From contig SAIW01000006.1 in the NCBI GenBank assembly GCA_004028795.1, positions 248,001-312,000 of the forward strand: DNA of 64,000 nt, in the 5' to 3' direction. The stretch's first letter is position 1; the number at the start of each line of letters is the position of its first letter. Shown here piece by piece: positions 60,132 to 64,000 of this stretch. The translations under genes and the position numbers were made by a program. Under the pieces are notes generated by a model, which was given only the letters and a program-made list of their open reading frames with translations, was not told where the DNA came from and did no database searches. The stretch comes from Chitinophagaceae bacterium (lineage in GTDB: Bacteria; Bacteroidota; Bacteroidia; Chitinophagales; Chitinophagaceae).

Positions 60132-62792
60132 ATGAGAAAAGTTTTGTTGCTGATACTTGTTGCTTTAGCTTTTAATAAGTCATTTGCTACACATGTTGCA
60201 GGTGGAGAAATATTCTACCAATATGTTAGCCCCGGTGCAACTGCTAATACCAGTATTTATAAGGTAACCATGAGGTTACTTCGTGAATGTAATAGTTCGA
60301 GTCAGGCTCAGTTGAATGGAGAGAACGTAACAATAGGAATTTACAATAAAAGCACCCTAACTTTAGTTAGCACTATAACGTTAGTACAACAATTTTCGGG
60401 TACTGCACCGAGCATCCAACACACCTTAGGAATTAACCCTTGCCTTACACCTGACCCAACTGTATGCTATCAAGTTGGTATATACAGTAGTAACATTACA
60501 GTCAGTAATAATGCCGAAGGTTATATTCTTTCCTGGATAAGATATACAAGAACAGGTCTTACCAACGCTGTAAGCAGCCCTACAACCACAGGAGCTACAT
60601 TTACAACACAAATTCCTGGAACAAATCAATTAGCATCCGGTAATAACAGCAGCCCTCAATTTGTTGTTAAAGACACCTCGGTAATTTGTAAACAAGCATC
60701 CTTTGCTATAGATTTCAGTGCAACAGATTCGGATGGTGACTCTCTTGCATATAAATTTTCTCCTGCATATGATGGTAGTGCGGAAACTCAAGGAAATGCA
60801 GCGGGTAACCCTGACCCACCTCCTACTTCAACATTAACATTAGTTGGATTAACCTATAAATCGCCTTTTTCAGGAAACAGCCCATTAGGTTCAGAAGTGT
60901 TTATTAATCCGGTTACCGGTGTTATTAGCGGGAAGGCACCTGCAGCAGGTAAGTATGTAATTTGTGTAACGGTAGAAGAATGGAGAAATGGCGTTTTAAT
61001 AAATGAACATAGAAAAGATTTTATTTTAACCATTAACGACTGTTCAATAACTGCCGCAACTTTAAAGCCATCATATATAACATGCAATGGCTTTACCATG
61101 AGTTTTCAGAATGAAAGTACAGCATCAAATATCAGTTCCTATGCATGGGATTTTGGTGAAACAAAATATACTACTGATACTTCTTCAAAACCAACACCTA
61201 CCTATACTTATCATGATACCGGTGTTTATGTAATGAAGTTAAAAGTAACTTCAATAGGTGGTTGTCAGGATTCTGCAACTGCCAATGTGCGGGTATTTCC
61301 CGGCTTTACACCGAATTTCAGTTATACGGGTAGCTGCTTTTTAAATCCATATATTTTTAAAGATTTAACTGTTACCGCATACGGTTTTGTTAATAGCTGG
61401 AGCTGGAGCTTCGGAGACCCCGCATCCGGCACAGCAGATACTACCTCCATTCAAAACCCATCACATACCTATTCAACCATCGGTAGTAAAACCATCACAT
61501 TTATTGTTGGCAACAGTAAAGGCTGTATTGATACACTTACAAAAACTTTATTGGTTAATGATAAACCTTCGCTTACCTTACCTTTTCATGATACATTGAT
61601 TTGCAGTATTGATACTTTACCGCTTATTGCCAATACAAACGGAGGTATTATTACATGGACGCCTTCAACAAGAATTATTAATGCCTCTTCCGCCACACCA
61701 TTGGTTTATCCCACAGATACAACTGTTTATCATGTTACTGTTAATAATAACGGTTGTATTAATCAGGATTCAGTTAACGTAAATGTTTTACCTTTTATTA
61801 CTGTTGATGCAGGCAGAGATACAGGTATTTGCAAAACAGATACCATACGATTAAAACCTGTTAGTTACGCTTTAAGTTACCGTTGGGTTGCATCAACAGG
61901 GGTATTTGTAGATAGTGTAAAGTATCCATTAGTTCAACCTTTGGTAACCACCAGATATTATGTTACTGCCAACTTAGGTAAATGTCAGGACTATGATTCT
62001 GTATTAGTGAAAGTGGCTCCTTATCCTGCCGTTGCTGCGACAGGAAACGCAACCGTATGCTTTGGCAACAGAACACAATTAAATGCCAATATTGTAGGGT
62101 CAACATTTACATGGAAGCCGACTAATACACTTTTAAATGCAAACACATTAAACCCTATTGCAGGGCCCGTTAAAACAACGCAATATATCTTAACCGTTAG
62201 CGATACTGTTGGTTGCCCCAAACCTGTAAGCGATACTGTTACCGTAAAAGTTATTCAACCTGTAACAGTAAAAGCAGGTAAAGATACCAGTATAGTTGCC
62301 AACCAGCCATTGCAGTTGAATGCTACTGTAACAGACACAACAGGTATTTCATTCTTATGGTCTCCTTCAACAGGCCTAAATAATCCGAATATATCTTATC
62401 CTGTTGCAACTTTAACTACTGCTGTTGATTCTATCCGTTATGTAGTAAAAGCTACCTTAGATTCTGTTGGTTGTTATGGCACAGCTAATATATGGGTGAA
62501 AGTATTTAAAACAGACCCTGACATTTTTGTACCTTCTGCGTTTACTCCTAATAAAGATGGGTTGAATGATATTATAAAGCCTATTCCCATAGGCATAACA
62601 ACATTAAGTTATTTCAGAATATATAACCGATGGGGGCAATTATTATACAGCACTTCAGAAATAGGACAAGGCTGGGATGGTAATGCAAATGGCACTGCAC
62701 AAGCACCCGGCACTTATGTTTATACTGCTCAGGGTATTGATTATACAGGCAAAACAATATTCAGAAAGGGAACTGTTGTTTTAATAAGATAA
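60132..62792 (+). CDS. Large secreted PKD-domain protein with T9SS type B C-terminal domain
   Basis: An 886-aa exported protein. Signal peptide about 1-20 (ends SFATHVAGGE), an N-terminal domain seen in Bacteroidota gliding-type surface proteins (GGEIFYQYVSPG, YKVTMRLLRECN), then PKD modules (ISSYAWDFGETKYTT, FVNSWSWSFGDPASGT) and Ig-like repeats, ending in the same type B sorting domain as its neighbour. It probably arose from, or recombined with, the upstream paralogue. The adjacent SprA is part of the secretion system for such proteins. Confidence 0.88.
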   Translation: MRKVLLLILVALAFNKSFATHVAGGEIFYQYVSPGATANTSIYKVTMRLLRECNSSSQAQLNGENVTIGIYNKSTLTLVSTITLVQQFSGTAPSIQHTLGINPCLTPDPTVCYQVGIYSSNITVSNNAEGYILSWIRYTRTGLTNAVSSPTTTGATFTTQIPGTNQLASGNNSSPQFVVKDTSVICKQASFAIDFSATDSDGDSLAYKFSPAYDGSAETQGNAAGNPDPPPTSTLTLVGLTYKSPFSGNSPLGSEVFINPVTGVISGKAPAAGKYVICVTVEEWRNGVLINEHRKDFILTINDCSITAATLKPSYITCNGFTMSFQNESTASNISSYAWDFGETKYTTDTSSKPTPTYTYHDTGVYVMKLKVTSIGGCQDSATANVRVFPGFTPNFSYTGSCFLNPYIFKDLTVTAYGFVNSWSWSFGDPASGTADTTSIQNPSHTYSTIGSKTITFIVGNSKGCIDTLTKTLLVNDKPSLTLPFHDTLICSIDTLPLIANTNGGIITWTPSTRIINASSATPLVYPTDTTVYHVTVNNNGCINQDSVNVNVLPFITVDAGRDTGICKTDTIRLKPVSYALSYRWVASTGVFVDSVKYPLVQPLVTTRYYVTANLGKCQDYDSVLVKVAPYPAVAATGNATVCFGNRTQLNANIVGSTFTWKPTNTLLNANTLNPIAGPVKTTQYILTVSDTVGCPKPVSDTVTVKVIQPVTVKAGKDTSIVANQPLQLNATVTDTTGISFLWSPSTGLNNPNISYPVATLTTAVDSIRYVVKATLDSVGCYGTANIWVKVFKTDPDIFVPSAFTPNKDGLNDIIKPIPIGITTLSYFRIYNRWGQLLYSTSEIGQGWDGNANGTAQAPGTYVYTAQGIDYTGKTIFRKGTVVLIR

Positions 62793-62866
62793 TCAGATTT
62801 CATTGTCACATTAGTACAGGCTTCTTAATTTCGCCCCGCCAATAATTTTAAACTTCAAATCATCAA

Positions 62867-63628
62867 TTGATAATGATTATTCTTATTACAGGAGCTACAT
62901 CAGGCTTTGGAAAAGCCACCGCTGAAAAATTTGCAGCAAACGGCTGGCATTGTATTATAACAGGAAGAAGAGAAGAAAGATTATTATCATTAGCACAGGA
63001 ACTCACTTCAAAATATAACATAAAAGCGTTACCGCTTGTTTTTGATGTAAGAGATAAAGCAGCAACATTTAATGCATTACAGCATTTGCCTGAAGAATGG
63101 AAGCAAATTGATGTATTATATAATAATGCAGGCGGGGCCTGGGGAAGAGATAGTTTTGAAAATGGTTTGGTAGAAGATTATGAAACCATGATTGATACAA
63201 ATGTAAACGGATTATTATATGTAACCAAAGCCGTTTTACCATATATGATTGCTAATAAAAAAGGACATGTAATTAATATGGGTTCAGTGGCTGCAAAAGA
63301 TATGTATCAAAACGGAAATGTTTACTGTGCTGTTAAAGCTGCTGTTGATGCATTAACACATACCATGCGTATTGATTTGCTGCAACATAAAATAAAAGTT
63401 ACTGCAATACACCCGGGTGCTGCCGATACTGAATTTGCTTTGGTACGTTTTAAAGGAGATGAAAACAAAGCTGCCGCTACTTATAAAGGTTATGAACCGC
63501 TTCACGCCAATGATGTTGCAGATATTATTTACTACTGTGCAACTTTACCACCACATGTTTGCATTAATGATTTAGTAGTTACCTGCACTGCACAAGCTGA
63601 TGGTATTTACTTTCACAAAGAAGGATAG
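62867..63628 (+). CDS. Short-chain dehydrogenase/reductase, YdfG-like
   Basis: A 253-aa SDR. Cofactor motif TGATSGFGKATAEKF (about 8-22) with TGRREERL after it, suggesting NADPH preference; NNAGGAWG; catalytic Ser in INMGSVAAKD (about 144) and Y-x3-K in VYCAVKAAVDAL (about 157-161); IHPGAADTEF. It resembles 3-hydroxy-acid dehydrogenases of the YdfG group. The alternative start at the second Met (62873) changes only two residues. It converges on sprA with a 2-bp gap. Confidence 0.88.
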   Translation: MIMIILITGATSGFGKATAEKFAANGWHCIITGRREERLLSLAQELTSKYNIKALPLVFDVRDKAATFNALQHLPEEWKQIDVLYNNAGGAWGRDSFENGLVEDYETMIDTNVNGLLYVTKAVLPYMIANKKGHVINMGSVAAKDMYQNGNVYCAVKAAVDALTHTMRIDLLQHKIKVTAIHPGAADTEFALVRFKGDENKAAATYKGYEPLHANDVADIIYYCATLPPHVCINDLVVTCTAQADGIYFHKEG

Positions 63629-63630
63629 CA

Positions 63631-64000
63631 TTACGGTGCCAATGAAATTCTGAACTGTAGGCCTGCTCTTGTAATAATAGTTGGTGCAGAAGTTGAGATA
63701 TATGGTGTTACTCTTCTTTGATCAAAATAGAATTTAATATTTAACCGGTTGTTCAACACATAATCAATAGAAGGTTGAATGGTTATTACTTTTTGCCCGC
63801 CTGTACCATAAGCATTGCTTTGGTCTAACCTGCTGTTGCTGGTAGCATCATCTCTAAAGCCTAAATCTAACTTCACACTTAAATCGTTCTGTAATTTTTT
63901 ATTCTTCATACCCGGTAATTTGAATGGTAAATTTAACCCGCGTTTACGCCAGCTAAAGCCTGTAACCCACTCTGTACCTAATGTTTGGCTTAACTGATAA
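63631..64000 (-). CDS. sprA: Cell-surface/T9SS translocon protein SprA, C-terminal end (truncated by window edge)
   Basis: The frame is open from the stop at 63631 to the window edge (about 123 residues). The visible part, with TEWVTGFSWRKRGLNLPFK, DLSVKLDLGFRDDATSN, GQKVITIQPSIDYVLNNRLN and the end STSAPTIITRAGLQFRISLA, matches the C-terminus of SprA/Sov, the giant outer-membrane barrel that is the translocon of the type IX secretion system. The internal ATG at 63909 is not a start. Most of the gene lies outside the window. Confidence 0.88.
   Translation of the reverse strand, partial: YQLSQTLGTEWVTGFSWRKRGLNLPFKLPGMKNKKLQNDLSVKLDLGFRDDATSNSRLDQSNAYGTGGQKVITIQPSIDYVLNNRLNIKFYFDQRRVTPYISTSAPTIITRAGLQFRISLAP

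Noticed and set aside
1-64000. CRISPR array
   Set aside because: No run of regularly spaced direct repeats of 24-40 bp was seen; repeats found are dispersed and palindromic.

Overview
The window looks like chromosome of a Bacteroidota bacterium, probably family Chitinophagaceae. Evidence: low GC with AT-rich intergenic DNA; promoters of the TAnnTTTG type instead of TATAAT; weak ribosome-binding sites; a SusC/SusD pair; type IX secretion (T9SS) cargo with type A and type B C-terminal domains beside the 3' end of sprA; a bacterial geranylgeranylglyceryl phosphate synthase; and DUF4870, DUF3127, DUF4105 and DUF6600 proteins. The genus is inferred from protein style only.

Layout. 1-8.4 kb: housekeeping genes (5' part of a B12-dependent ribonucleotide reductase, GGGP synthase, tRNA-Leu, trigger factor, DUF4870 protein, Mfd, a lipoprotein). 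8.4-16.4 kb: a T9SS-exported subtilase, a flavin reductase, endonuclease III, an M28 peptidase, an acetyltransferase and a crotonase. 16.6-21.6 kb: small membrane proteins, a globin whose proximal histidine is replaced by tyrosine, a propeller-type sensor kinase and its LytTR regulator. 21.6-29.5 kb: PAP2 phosphatase, homoserine dehydrogenase under a SAM-I riboswitch, UvrA, an ElaA-like acetyltransferase and a flavin amine-oxidase-type enzyme.

29706-33146 is a complete 3.4 kb transposon of the IS1595 (ISXO2) type. It has 24-bp perfect terminal inverted repeats and an 8-bp target duplication (TCAAAAGA). It carries an excisionase-like gene, the transposase, an XRE regulator overlapping the transposase by 4 bp, a 38-aa lysine-rich ORF, two small membrane proteins, a coiled-coil/winged-helix protein and about 430 bp of noncoding DNA packed with hairpins. 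It sits in the loop of a REP-like hairpin, with a second, uninterrupted copy of that hairpin next door. This is the most novel region of the window.

33.2-45.5 kb: COG2509 flavoprotein, DUF3127 protein, a 5'-nucleotidase split over two overlapping genes, dnaA, tRNA-Ser with a displaced copy of its 3' end 1.4 kb away, DUF6600 lipoprotein, RRM protein, a multi-PAS histidine kinase, an FGGY sugar kinase and tRNA-Pro. 45.8-52.4 kb: SusC, SusD and a convergent PL9-like beta-helix protein, probably for acidic polysaccharide use. 52.6-64 kb: a hypothetical protein, a NatAB-like ABC exporter, an Lnb/DUF4105 protein overlapping an alpha/beta hydrolase, two paralogous T9SS type B surface proteins, an SDR oxidoreductase and the end of sprA.

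At least five copies of a short intergenic repeat with the core GTGCGACGC are scattered through the window, along with other palindromic repeats. No rRNA, CRISPR array or prophage was seen.
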